This document shows, piece after piece, positions 41,462 to 50,523 of a stretch of DNA of 52,645 nt. The notes under the pieces were generated by a model. That model made no database searches and was not told the origin of the DNA. It saw nothing but the letters and a program-made list of their open reading frames with translations. The position numbers and the translations under genes were made by a program. The stretch is from a candidate division KSB1 bacterium. Lineage in GTDB: Bacteria > Zhuqueibacterota > Zhuqueibacteria > Thermofontimicrobiales > Thermofontimicrobiaceae. Each line of letters opens with the position of its first letter. Position 1 is the stretch's first letter. The stretch covers positions 1-52,645 of the forward strand of contig JAPDPQ010000034.1 of NCBI GenBank assembly GCA_034506395.1. The letters run 5' to 3'.

Positions 41462-43645
41462 CTAAAATTCTCCTTGCACCGAAAGAGTAAATGTCCTCAT
41501 TGGCATCAAATTGCTCTCCATCGGTGCATAGTTGTATTGCAGCAGATTATTCACGCCAAGTTGAACGCTCCATTGACCAAGCTTATATGCGAGACGCGCA
41601 TCTAAAAATTTCATCGGCACTCGGTCGTTAATAGGATAAATTTTGACTGCTTCGATACGCGAGGCATAGCGATAGTCGATTTGCAGATCGAATTTGCCAA
41701 ACAGAAAGCCAGATTTGAAAGTGGCCAATAATTTGGGCCGATAAGTAAGTGGCTCGTTCCATTTTAAATCCTTATGATCCATTACCGTCAAGCTGGCTTG
41801 CCAATTAAAATTGAATTTCAGATGGCTAATGCGAAAAGGCATGCTAAGATTTGTCATCGCTTCTATCCCTTGAATCCTGGCATTGAAGATGTTGCGGAAT
41901 TGAATTTGCCCACGGATCAAATCCAGGTGTGGCTCAATGAGGTTCTGATATTCGTTCTGGAACAATGCGAGATCGAAGTTCCAGTTTGGTGTCAAATATG
42001 TGCGCAGTCCGATTTCATGGGCCCAGGATTTTTCCGCTTTGAGCTTGGGATTGGCTTTGATCTTGAAATTCATAATTGCCAACTCAAGAAAACGTTCAAC
42101 AATTGTGGCTGCCCGAAAACCTCTCCCACTCGAGGCGCGGAGGATGGTCTTATTTGAAAGTTGCCAGTTGACACCAACGCGCGGACAGAACAAATCTTCC
42201 TTGGGGCCAGCGATCAGTTGGTATCGGTCGTAGCGGAAGCCAATTGTTACTCTGAAATTGTCTCGGAGTTTCCATTCATCCTGAAAATATGGCCCGATGA
42301 AATAGCCCCGATGGTCGCCGAAATATTTGGTGCTCCCGGCATCATGCTGATATTGCACCCCAAAAGTAATCTGGTGGTTGCTATATGGTAGCCAATCAGA
42401 TTGCAGCTCTATCCCCTGCCCCACTGCTGGGTTGAAATCGCTGCTTTCGCCGAATTGATTGCCCATAAGGGTCCGCACCAGGGAGGTGCGCAGGTTGATT
42501 CCAAATCGGGCGGAAAACGGGATGGCTAATTTCGAATACAGCGTCAATTGATTCGTAGCGGCATAATTATTCAAATTGGCTTCGTCCACTTGATAGGGAG
42601 CGTTCTGTCCCTTCCACTGCACGAAAAAGCCACGATAAATGTAGCTATAGGCGGCATAGCCAGTCCACTTAATATCATTTGCAAAGCGATAGTCAAATTT
42701 GGCTGTGAGGTTGTATTTGTTGAAGTCGCCGAGCTGGGTGTATCCTGTCGAACGGAATCGCCCGGCCGAAATTTGGACGCCGAGGCGCTGAAAGCTCTGG
42801 CTATAACTCAGATCGGTCCGAAGATAATAGAGCCGACGATGATCGGTCCACTCCCATTCTTCATAATACGGCTTATCATATTTTCCCAGATTCACCGCCA
42901 CGAGCCATTTGGCTGCAGGTTGCGGCGATTTGGTGATGACATTCACCACGCCGCCCAGTGCTGAGGCGCCCCAGAGGCTTGAGCCAGCGCCCTTGAGCAC
43001 CTCGATCTGCTCGATATCGAGCGGCGGCAGCGCATCCCAATTGATCTCCCCAGTGTCGCTCGAGTGAATGGGAACGCCATCCAACAACAGCAGTACCTTA
43101 TTGCCTGCGCCAAAGGCATATCCTGATGAACCCCGAATGTTGATCTGATCGCCCACGAAATGAACCCCGGGGGTTGTTTCTAACGCGCCAATCAAATCCG
43201 TGGGGCTGCGCCGTTTGATATCCTCTGCCGAAACGATAGAGAGCGACACCGGCACTTGATCCAACCGCTGTTTGGTCTTGCTGGCAGTGATGACAATCGG
43301 GTCGAATTGAATTGGGGCTGGCTCAAGGGCAATCATAATCCGGGTTTCATCTCCAGCGCTAACCACTACGCCTTGCTTCAGCTCATTTCGATACCCGATC
43401 ATCGACACTCGAATCGAATAGTTGCCTGGGGGAATTCTGGCGATAGAAAAATTGCCATTGCGATCACTACTGGTTCCATAGATGGTGCCCAGTAATTGGA
43501 TATTGGCTCCGACAAGGGGATCCTGAGTTCGAGCATCGAAGACCTTCCCCGCGATTCCTGTTTGAGCATTTAGGCCGCTACTGGCCAACCCAATAAGGAT
43601 GAAAGCAAGACATAACGTTGCTATTTTAATTCGACCAGATTTCAT
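41462..43645 (-). CDS. TonB-dependent receptor with carboxypeptidase-regulatory-like N-terminus
   Basis: The 727-aa protein has a signal peptide (ending GLNAQ), a carboxypeptidase-D-regulatory-like domain (about 28-110: 'GIAGKVFDARTQDPLVGANI', 'GNYSIRVSMIGY'), a plug (about 120-240: 'SVLLLLDGVPIHSSD'-like region, 'IEQIEVLKGAGSSLWGASALGGVVNVIT') and a beta-barrel ending in 'FTLSVQGEF'. This is a ligand-gated outer-membrane importer powered by TonB. It forms an operon with the SUOX-like gene downstream and, upstream, a lipoprotein and a T9SS-tailed protein. The substrate is unknown. Confidence 0.92.
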   Translation of the reverse strand: MKSGRIKIATLCLAFILIGLASSGLNAQTGIAGKVFDARTQDPLVGANIQLLGTIYGTSSDRNGNFSIARIPPGNYSIRVSMIGYRNELKQGVVVSAGDETRIMIALEPAPIQFDPIVITASKTKQRLDQVPVSLSIVSAEDIKRRSPTDLIGALETTPGVHFVGDQINIRGSSGYAFGAGNKVLLLLDGVPIHSSDTGEINWDALPPLDIEQIEVLKGAGSSLWGASALGGVVNVITKSPQPAAKWLVAVNLGKYDKPYYEEWEWTDHRRLYYLRTDLSYSQSFQRLGVQISAGRFRSTGYTQLGDFNKYNLTAKFDYRFANDIKWTGYAAYSYIYRGFFVQWKGQNAPYQVDEANLNNYAATNQLTLYSKLAIPFSARFGINLRTSLVRTLMGNQFGESSDFNPAVGQGIELQSDWLPYSNHQITFGVQYQHDAGSTKYFGDHRGYFIGPYFQDEWKLRDNFRVTIGFRYDRYQLIAGPKEDLFCPRVGVNWQLSNKTILRASSGRGFRAATIVERFLELAIMNFKIKANPKLKAEKSWAHEIGLRTYLTPNWNFDLALFQNEYQNLIEPHLDLIRGQIQFRNIFNARIQGIEAMTNLSMPFRISHLKFNFNWQASLTVMDHKDLKWNEPLTYRPKLLATFKSGFLFGKFDLQIDYRYASRIEAVKIYPINDRVPMKFLDARLAYKLGQWSVQLGVNNLLQYNYAPMESNLMPMRTFTLSVQGEF

Positions 43646-43737
43646 ATTTGAACTTCAATGAACAACCTGTTTTGATTTCATATTTCGATGCCTCTTCCCC
43701 CTGCTTGCTAAATAAAGGGAGAACTAACATCCAAACA

Positions 43738-43754
43738 ATCCGAGAGACTCGGAT
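43738..43754. other. Small perfect hairpin in the operon gap
   Basis: ATCCGAG (43738-43744) and CTCGGAT (43748-43754) pair around AGA in the 152-base gap between the lipoprotein stop and the receptor start on the minus strand. It may be an internal processing or attenuation site. No T-run follows. Confidence 0.35.
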
Positions 43755-43797
43755 GACAAGCACAATGAATAACACCCCAAATTTGGAACTTCAATTT

Positions 43798-44607
43798 TCA
43801 AGGTTGGGATTGGATCAGAGACCAATCTGCATGAATATCGATTCCAGAGATGGTCGCATTGGCTGGAATGCTCAGCTTGCCAGGCTGCCCCGGTTTATTC
43901 GGATCTTGATAAATCCCGATCGTCTTGAAATCGCTCAAATCCGCATGCTCTGGCAGCCAAAAGACAGCCAGATAGTTCACATTGCCGTGGCGGATCGGCA
44001 AACGATAATGATATGGATTGCTGTTGATGCTATAATCAATGGATTTGAGCCAGAGAAGATAATGGATATTTTGTTCTGGCGGATATTGATAGGCAGCGAT
44101 GGCCGTGATATGCGTATTAGCTGGAAATGGCCCATTGAAATAGATCGTGCCTTCAATAGCTGCATCACGGTCGACACGGCTCCAATTGGCATAAAGTTCG
44201 ATTTCAAAGACTGGATTTTCCTTGGTGATATCAAATCCTAAGGGCTGGAGACTGTTATTCGGATCGAGGGGCAGCGCCAGCACATCCGCCAGGTTGGATT
44301 CGGTCTCGGTGCTGTACCACCAGAGGCTGACCGCATCGTAATGGCCGAACGGCAATTCCATCTCAGCATAGACCGTGTCCTGATCAATAGGCAAGCTATT
44401 GGGACTGTGATACAGCTCATTGATGGCATGCGGTGGGAACTCTGGCATCACAATGAGATAGATGCCCTGGGTATTTGCCGGCGGCGTGCCACGAAAATAA
44501 ATGGTCACCGCAACTTTGCCTGGCAATGGCGCAATCCCATGATCAATTGAGCAACGCAAACCTATCAACAATAAGATAACCAGAAAACCAATTTTTGATT
44601 TCAGCAT
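43798..44607 (-). CDS. Putative lipoprotein with two tandem beta-sandwich-like repeats
   Basis: The start chosen is the ATG at 44607 (GGGAG nine bases upstream); an in-frame TTG at 44637 is less likely. The 269-aa product has a hydrophobic signal ending IGLRC, a loose lipobox. Two repeats follow (about 30-140 and 145-265), each opening with a 'TIYFxGxxPANT' strand and closing with 'xxxAxWS'. Internal duplication is therefore clear, though I do not recognise the family. It sits between the T9SS-tailed protein and the TonB receptor genes, suggesting a surface accessory of the receptor. Confidence 0.65.
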   Translation of the reverse strand: MLKSKIGFLVILLLIGLRCSIDHGIAPLPGKVAVTIYFRGTPPANTQGIYLIVMPEFPPHAINELYHSPNSLPIDQDTVYAEMELPFGHYDAVSLWWYSTETESNLADVLALPLDPNNSLQPLGFDITKENPVFEIELYANWSRVDRDAAIEGTIYFNGPFPANTHITAIAAYQYPPEQNIHYLLWLKSIDYSINSNPYHYRLPIRHGNVNYLAVFWLPEHADLSDFKTIGIYQDPNKPGQPGKLSIPANATISGIDIHADWSLIQSQP

Positions 44608-44664
44608 TGAGATTGACTCCCAAAGCCCTTTTAACAATTTCTCATCCTTTGCTATGGCAAATAA

Positions 44665-46416
44665 TTACCGAAGCAAAATCAGCTTTTTCACTGAGCAAAA
44701 CTCACCAGCTTGAATCTGATAAAAATACACACCGGACGCCACAGGCCGATGATGCTCGTCATTACCATCCCAGCGAACTTGATAAGTACCAGGTCTAAAA
44801 AAGCCATTTACCAATTCCACAACCTGACGTCCGTTATTATCATAAATGAGAAGTATCACATTCTGTGGTGCTGGCAAAGCGAACGAAAGAATTGTGGCAC
44901 TGTTGAACGGATTGGGGTAATTCTGAAATAAAGCATAGCGTTTTGGGATGTCCGATTTTTTTCTATTGATGGGCAACTGTGTATACCATTGAGGCTGAGA
45001 GGCCACCTGCAGGGGGTGATCTAGAGCATTTGCCAGTTTTTCACCATCAGCTTTCGTCAAATTCTTGGGGAGAAAAAACGCAGCAAAATTAAGCTTGAGG
45101 CTAACCGTGTCGCTTGCATTGCTCCGAAATAGGATCCCCTGATCACCATAAGAAATGCCATCGCCGGTATCGCCACCTTCGATATAGGTCTCATCCGCCT
45201 GACCGCCTGACTGGCTGTCATGATAATAGACCTGGACATCCCTCCAGGTCGTATCCTTGAACTCAGCATAGGTAAACAGCGAACCCTGATCCCCAGTCGT
45301 CAGCGTCCATTCTTTGATCGGTGTAATAGCTGTTCGATCCACTTGATCTGGCACTCCATCGATCAAGACATTTTGATTATACCGATTAAAAAATCTCATC
45401 CCGCTGGCAGCCGCATTGAAATCCCATGATTGGCGCAACAAGTCCATTCGAACATAAATGTCTTCATTGGTGTTGAATTCTTTTTTCAGCGTTTCAGGAT
45501 CGAGATCGGCGCCGCCAGCAATAGTGCCACTGAAAGGATAGAACTTGGTCTTTACATAAAAGGCGGTTTCATGCATTATCAGAGGTTTAAATTGGACCGT
45601 TTGTCGCACCTCACGGATCAATCGAACCACCGGTTTTGGGGTGAACCACAGATGATAGCGCTCCTCATCCGTTTCCTGATACACATATAAATTTTCGCGC
45701 TCATTGGCTGCTTGACTGCCATTTTTGCCGATGGCGATCGTAAAGATACCCAAATCAAACACGCCAACCAGCCGCAACTTCTGAGTATCGAAAATATCCA
45801 CGCCACTCCCGAACGGTGGTTTGATCATGATATCTTCAATTAACCCGTTCTTCTTGCTGAGCCGAACGGAATAATAGTTATTGCTCACCAGCATTTGATC
45901 TGGATCGAACTGAAACCCGTATGGCGAAGGCACTGGATCATTAATGGTGCTGGAGCGAAATAAGTAGCCATAGGCGCGGTTATTGGGATTTTCGGGATCA
46001 GTAACCGTAATTTCAAGTCGTGGATAATTTTTTGATTCGTCGTTATCAATCCACGACGAACTTGGTGCTTGGTCGCCCAGGTCTCGCAGCATGAACACCA
46101 ATTCATCTCGCAAGTCCAATAGGCCATCATCAGGCAAAAAATAGAAATCCTGAAACGCGCCCGGGCTGAATGGGTCCTCCCCATATTCCATCTCATCAAA
46201 TTGAAACGGGATCATAGCCCAGCTTTTCGTGTTATCGTGGAAGGCAAACATAAAGATTTCCGATATGGGGGCATTATAGAACGAGGCCAACACTTCGCCA
46301 CGTAGAACCACTGGCTCATAGATGCGATCCTGATAAAGTTTTTTGGTCGATTGAGCAGATACGACCGATCCCAATATTAGGATCAAAAAGCCGACGATGA
46401 TCTTTTTTCGCCGCAT
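44665..46416 (-). CDS. Large exported protein with T9SS sorting tail, unknown function
   Basis: The start is the ATG at 46416, eight bases after GGGGAG; the open frame to 46488 lies in the promoter region. The 583-aa protein has a signal peptide ending VVSAQ, an N-terminal beta-rich region ('VVLRGEVLASFYNAP', 'WAMIPFQFDEMEYGEDP', 'DLRDELVFMLRDLGD') and a long middle part without a known motif. A C-terminal T9SS type A sorting domain (about 495-583) carries NYPNPFNSAT and GVYFYQIQAGEF. It should reach the cell surface via T9SS. As first gene of the minus-strand receptor operon it may be the surface-exposed partner. Confidence 0.82.
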   Translation of the reverse strand: MRRKKIIVGFLILILGSVVSAQSTKKLYQDRIYEPVVLRGEVLASFYNAPISEIFMFAFHDNTKSWAMIPFQFDEMEYGEDPFSPGAFQDFYFLPDDGLLDLRDELVFMLRDLGDQAPSSSWIDNDESKNYPRLEITVTDPENPNNRAYGYLFRSSTINDPVPSPYGFQFDPDQMLVSNNYYSVRLSKKNGLIEDIMIKPPFGSGVDIFDTQKLRLVGVFDLGIFTIAIGKNGSQAANERENLYVYQETDEERYHLWFTPKPVVRLIREVRQTVQFKPLIMHETAFYVKTKFYPFSGTIAGGADLDPETLKKEFNTNEDIYVRMDLLRQSWDFNAAASGMRFFNRYNQNVLIDGVPDQVDRTAITPIKEWTLTTGDQGSLFTYAEFKDTTWRDVQVYYHDSQSGGQADETYIEGGDTGDGISYGDQGILFRSNASDTVSLKLNFAAFFLPKNLTKADGEKLANALDHPLQVASQPQWYTQLPINRKKSDIPKRYALFQNYPNPFNSATILSFALPAPQNVILLIYDNNGRQVVELVNGFFRPGTYQVRWDGNDEHHRPVASGVYFYQIQAGEFCSVKKLILLR

Positions 46417-46487
46417 ACCAATCACTCCCCGTTCACACCACCATTTCGATTTGCGTTTGGAAAAAACAGATTTCAAAAATTTGTCCA

Positions 46488-46516
46488 AAATTACGAAAAG
46501 AATTAATTGAAGTCAA
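46488..46516 (-). promoter_or_regulatory. Sigma70-like promoter of the minus-strand TonB-receptor operon
   Basis: On the minus strand: TTGACT (46516-46511), 17 bases, TAATTT (46493-46488), about 72 bases before the ATG at 46416. It would drive the four genes down to 40372. Confidence 0.5.
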
Positions 46517-46771
46517 GGCTTATTGTGTTACCTTTTTGAAATTGGCAAAAAGAAATCATCGAAGCCGTCGTCATTGAGCAAACATGAAGGGGAGTTACAT
46601 CTATAAAATCGAATCATATCAAATTTTTCGAAGCTCCTTATTTTGTTCAATTCATCTGATTTTATTACCCTAATTTGCTGGGCAGCGCTTTGAAGGAAAA
46701 GTAATTTAGAAAGTTTGAACCGATGATAATTGACCTTGATGAGTCGAAAAATTTGCCTCAAAAAATACAGC

Positions 46772-46802
46772 CAGCCAATAGACCAATTCAGTCCATTGGC
46801 TG
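46772..46802 (-). terminator. Terminator of the minus-strand beta-barrel gene
   Basis: CAGCCAATAGAC (46772-46783) and GTCCATTGGCTG (46791-46802) pair with one mismatch around CAATTCA. On the minus strand the stem is followed after a few bases by ATTTTTT, as in an intrinsic terminator, 90 bases after the stop at 46892. Confidence 0.65.
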
Positions 46803-46891
46803 ACTCTTCGCTCCGTCAACAGTCGATCTTGACGAGTTAATAAATGTTCTACTTGGATTCAGATTGCACGATGCGCATGGATCGTAATCAA

Positions 46892-47884
46892 TCAAAATGC
46901 CGCCTGAGCACCAAGCCTCAAATTCCATTGATAGTGATTTGAGGTGGGAATATTATAGCTATTGTCCCTCCTCTCTGAATGAGACCTTCCATAGGAGGCA
47001 TTGACCAGAAATCGGAGCTGATTCAGCAAATTTATCCTAAGGCCTGCGCCAAAATCATGAGCCGACCCACTGGCATTTTTGTATGAGTTCTTTTGATTAT
47101 CATAATACAGAGAAACTTCCATGTTTGATAATAGGCCAGTTTCCAGGTCAACGCGAACGCCTTTTAGATTGGACTGATAAAAAGAAGTTCGATGCGATTG
47201 TCGCCAGCTAATGGTAGCCACATAATCTTTGGGCTGAACGATGCGACCATAAAAATAATCGAAATCATTCAGCTCATCACCAGAAAAATTCAAATTATAA
47301 AAGGTCAGGCCTGAGGAATAATTCCAGGTGCTTTTGTCGTTGTCATTCTCAGCTTTTTCTCTCACCCTGGAATATTCGGCATTGAGAAACAGATTGATAT
47401 GATCGGTCAATCCGAAATCAAATGCATCGTAAAGGCTCCATTTCAGATTAGGGTCATAGTTCTTAGAATAAGAGGTCCAATGAAGTTGATTTTTCAGCTC
47501 AGATTGTTTCAGATAAATGCCATTATAGAACGAGCGCCGGAAATCGATTGTCGACAATGTTCGATGGATGGAAAGATAGTTGGCGCGAAGATGAACGGCA
47601 TAACCATCTCTCTTGTCAACTGATTTGAAATATTCCTCAGTACCGCTAAAATAGCGACTGGTTCTGCTATAAGTCTCCTCTTGATGGTTAAAGTTAACCG
47701 ATCCGTCAAATAAAAATCGCCGATCAGGGATAAGCCAATATCGGAATTGAGGTTTTCCATTCTCTGCTTTTGGTAGCCAGTGCCAATTTGCTGGATGAAT
47801 ATTATGAAGAGGAATAGGGCTATCCGCCGCCAACACGGCAAATGATATGTGGAGTTCGTTTGTCATTTTAGCGAGTGACTCCAT
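46892..47884 (-). CDS. Outer-membrane beta-barrel protein with abnormal 5' end
   Basis: The frame gives 330 residues of alternating amphipathic strands rich in Tyr, Trp and Arg ('YAVHLRANYLS', 'FDYFYGRIVQ', 'GLRINLLNQLRFLVNASYG') and ends 'LRLGAQAAF' with the terminal Phe of barrel proteins. The N-terminus (MESLAKMTNELHISFAVLAAD) has only about nine hydrophobic residues before a would-be cleavage site, too short for a signal peptide. The ATG at 47884 lies inside an inverted repeat (47876-47906), and a second ATG at 47866 is no better. Either the 5' end has been lost by rearrangement, or the true start is obscured. It may be a remnant. Confidence 0.55.
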   Translation of the reverse strand: MESLAKMTNELHISFAVLAADSPIPLHNIHPANWHWLPKAENGKPQFRYWLIPDRRFLFDGSVNFNHQEETYSRTSRYFSGTEEYFKSVDKRDGYAVHLRANYLSIHRTLSTIDFRRSFYNGIYLKQSELKNQLHWTSYSKNYDPNLKWSLYDAFDFGLTDHINLFLNAEYSRVREKAENDNDKSTWNYSSGLTFYNLNFSGDELNDFDYFYGRIVQPKDYVATISWRQSHRTSFYQSNLKGVRVDLETGLLSNMEVSLYYDNQKNSYKNASGSAHDFGAGLRINLLNQLRFLVNASYGRSHSERRDNSYNIPTSNHYQWNLRLGAQAAF

Positions 47885-47911
47885 CCGTTTCAGACGAATG
47901 GAGTCATTTTT
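47876..47911 (+). terminator. Hairpin plus T-run over the start of the beta-barrel gene
   Basis: TGACTCCATCCG (47876-47887) pairs with CGAATGGAGTCA (47895-47906) with one mismatch, followed on the plus strand by TTTTT (47907-47911). It looks like a plus-strand intrinsic terminator, yet no plus-strand gene ends here. On the minus strand it would bury the ATG at 47884. Confidence 0.55.
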
Positions 47912-48653
47912 CTAATTTAAACCCCTATATGCCAAAAATTAAAAGCCCTCTCCACAGGGTTCGAGCTCTTCAAAGAGGGTGGCAACACTTATGCATGGCA
48001 CAATATGACAAATAACTATTTAGTGAATCAATTCAACTTAATTGAAAACTAAATATCTAAATCATTTTGACAATTCACAATGAAGAACTGCAATTGATAT
48101 TTCAAAAACAAATTCGCTTCATTAATGAAAAATAAAAAATGATTGAGGATAACTTGTGTAATAAAACAAAATTCAAAATTACAGTTCTGGTCTTCTGAAT
48201 GAACTATATTTCAATTGCTTTTCAACGCTTCGATCAATCGTTCATCCAAAATCAATTGGCTTCGGTCTCGCAGATGCTCCAAAAAACAAAAAGAGGGTCT
48301 CTAATAAAATTTCAGTTGCAATAAATGATGTCATATGTTATATTTTAGAAAAATGAGTCAGTCGGCTCATCATGGGCATAAAATCATGAAGGTATAATGG
48401 GGTATTGGATTTGTGTCATGCTGTTGCTCCAGCGCTTTATTGACGTCTTATTTAATCATTTTTTTCCCAAATGATAAAAGAATTGGATCCTGGGCAAGAA
48501 TTGTTGACCGTTTGCCAGTTGGCGAACCAATCAAATTGCTCGAATCCGTCAACTGGCGAATTAGTGAACTTGGTTTAATTCGGGAAATTAGCGGTTACAG
48601 GTCTTTTTGCTCTGGCTCGTTCAGGTCAGGTGCAGCTCAAAAATAGGATATTC
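47912..48653. other. 740-base intergenic region before the LytS-type kinase
   Basis: AT-rich, with no supported gene. A 77-aa frame at 48413-48646 has no ribosome-binding site or family pattern. Near 48555-48597 lie GCGAATTAG and GAAATTAGCGG units like those at 37440-37505. A promoter-like site lies at 48316. Confidence 0.45.
48316..48344 (+). promoter_or_regulatory. Sigma70-like promoter upstream of the LytS/LytR pair
   Basis: TTGCAA (48316-48321), 17 bases, TATATT (48339-48344), 310 bases before the kinase ATG. The leader is long, so another start nearer the gene is possible. Confidence 0.4.
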
Positions 48654-49772
48654 ATGGCAAGATGGAATAGAAAATGGCCGCTACATCTTGGTTTTACCCT
48701 GTTGATCTGGTTTTCACTGGCAATCTTCTTTGCGATCGATGAATATCGAGATAGCATCACTCGGGGTGACACTCCGAATTTTGCTTTAGAGCTTTACTGG
48801 AAATTTAGTTTCTGGTTGCCCTGGGGGATATTATCACCACTGATCTATTACATCACGCAAAAAAAACCAATCGAGCGAAGCAACTTGCCTGGTAGTATCG
48901 GAATCAATTTATTGGCCTGCCTGGTTATTACGTTGATCAAAAACTTGTTCTATTTTATTCTGACCTATCCCATCCGCTTCTATCCAGAATGGACGTCGTT
49001 CTTCGAGAAGTGGAAGAAAGAGCTATCATACAATTTCCAAAATGATGTTCTGGTCTATTTATGTATCATCGGTTTTTATTATATCATCAAGAAATATTTT
49101 CAGGCCAAAGAGCTGGAGATCGAGAAATATCAGATTGAAGCCCAGTTGGATCGGGCGCAACTCCAGATTTTGAAAATGCAGTTGCAGCCTCATTTTTTAT
49201 TCAATGCGCTCAACAGTATTTCGGCGCTGGTCTACAAGGATGCGGAATTAGCCAATAAAACGTTGACGCGCCTCAGCAACCTGCTGCGTGGGATTCTGGA
49301 TAATTCGGGCACGCAAGAGGTCGCTTTGCGAGACGAATTATCGATCTTAGAGAACTATCTGGAGATCGAAAAAGTACGGTTTCAGGAGCGCTTGCGAATC
49401 ATTATGAACATCCAGCCCGAGACGCTGGAGGCCCTGGTGCCGAATTTGATCCTGCAGCCCATCGTGGAAAACGCCATCCGTCATGGCGTGGCACCCTTTG
49501 CCAAAATGGGGACGATTGAAATTCGTTCGCAGCGCGTGGACGGGATGCTTCGTCTTCAGGTGTGTGATAATGGTCCTGGAATTAAAGAGGATCAGCAGAC
49601 CACGTTAAAAAAAGGGATTGGGCTCTCGACGACTTATGAGCGACTCGAGAAATTGTACAAATCCAACTTCCAGTTTGAAATCTGCAATTCTCCTGATGGT
49701 GGATTGATGGTGAATATTGAATTGCCTTATCGAGTGCCAGATGAACGAGAACACCAAACTGCCTACCCATAA
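48654..49772 (+). CDS. LytS/YehU-type sensor histidine kinase
   Basis: From the ATG at 48654 (AGGATA upstream) the protein has 372 residues. Four membrane helices fill the first 145 residues, then a coiled coil, then the His_kinase (LytS-type) domain with His180 in LQPHFLFNALNS, and a HATPase domain with PNLILQPIVENAIRHG and DNGPGI. There is no separate sensor domain, as usual in this class, so the signal is probably read at or in the membrane. Its stop lies inside the next gene (overlap 49741-49772), fixing the response regulator encoded there as its partner. Confidence 0.9.
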   Translation: MARWNRKWPLHLGFTLLIWFSLAIFFAIDEYRDSITRGDTPNFALELYWKFSFWLPWGILSPLIYYITQKKPIERSNLPGSIGINLLACLVITLIKNLFYFILTYPIRFYPEWTSFFEKWKKELSYNFQNDVLVYLCIIGFYYIIKKYFQAKELEIEKYQIEAQLDRAQLQILKMQLQPHFLFNALNSISALVYKDAELANKTLTRLSNLLRGILDNSGTQEVALRDELSILENYLEIEKVRFQERLRIIMNIQPETLEALVPNLILQPIVENAIRHGVAPFAKMGTIEIRSQRVDGMLRLQVCDNGPGIKEDQQTTLKKGIGLSTTYERLEKLYKSNFQFEICNSPDGGLMVNIELPYRVPDEREHQTAYP

Positions 49773-50523
49773 AATCAAAGCACTGATCGTGGATGATGAG
49801 CCGTTGGCGCGAGATCGAATACGCCAGTTGCTAAAAGGCGACCCAGAAATCGAAATCGTCGGCGAATGTAGTAATGGACAGGAGGCAGTGGTTGCCATCC
49901 AATCGGAAAATCCTGATCTGGTCTTCCTGGACATCCAAATACCAGAGCTGAACGGTTTTGAGGTCATCCAATCCATCGGCGTTGATAAGATGCCATGCGT
50001 GATTTTCATTACGGCATTTGATACGTTCGCATTAAATGCGTTCGAGGTTCATGCACTGGATTATCTGCTTAAACCGATAGATGTGGAACGATTTCAGCAG
50101 ACCGTAGCGCGTGCCAAGCAGTTCATTCAAAATATCCAACTCAGTCAATTAACCGACCGTCTCAATCATCTATTGATCACGTTGAAATCAGATAAACGCT
50201 ATTTATCTCGTTTCACAATCAAGATCGGAAAGACCATTTATTCGCTCAAAGCCGAAAGCATCGATTGGATTGAGTCGGCGGGCAATTATGTCATGTTACA
50301 TGCGGGCAAGGAGAAACATATCTATCGCACCACCATGAAATGTCTGGAGAACATCCTTGATCCCGAAAAATTTGTTCGCATTCATCGGACTCGAATTGTG
50401 AATATCGACGCAATCAAAGAATTGCAGCAATTAGATTACAATGAATTCCTGATTATTTTAAAAAACGGTCAGAAATTGCCACTCAGTGACTCCTACAAAC
50501 AGAACCTGCTTCAATTTTTTTAA
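49741..50523 (+). CDS. LytR/AlgR-type response regulator with LytTR DNA-binding domain
   Basis: The 260-aa protein (ATG at 49741, overlapping the kinase gene) has a receiver (about 12-130; VDDEP, phospho-acceptor Asp64 in LVFLDIQIPE, Lys in LLKPID) and a LytTR domain (about 160-258; 'IDWIESAGNYVMLH', 'FVRIHRTRIVNIDAIKEL', 'LPLSDSYKQNL'). LytTR regulators bind paired short repeats upstream of target promoters. The nearest candidate target is the TonB receptor at 51608. An in-frame TTG at 49717 is an unlikely alternative start. Confidence 0.92.
   Translation: MNENTKLPTHKIKALIVDDEPLARDRIRQLLKGDPEIEIVGECSNGQEAVVAIQSENPDLVFLDIQIPELNGFEVIQSIGVDKMPCVIFITAFDTFALNAFEVHALDYLLKPIDVERFQQTVARAKQFIQNIQLSQLTDRLNHLLITLKSDKRYLSRFTIKIGKTIYSLKAESIDWIESAGNYVMLHAGKEKHIYRTTMKCLENILDPEKFVRIHRTRIVNIDAIKELQQLDYNEFLIILKNGQKLPLSDSYKQNLLQFF

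Noticed and set aside
46528..46761. 77-aa minus-strand frame between the T9SS protein and the barrel gene
   Set aside because: It starts with TTG inside the tail of the terminator at 46772 and covers the promoter of the receptor operon. Its composition does not look like a protein family.
48413..48646. 77-aa frame before the LytS-type kinase
   Set aside because: No ribosome-binding site, low-complexity start, and it crosses the repeat-like AATTAG stretch and the kinase leader.
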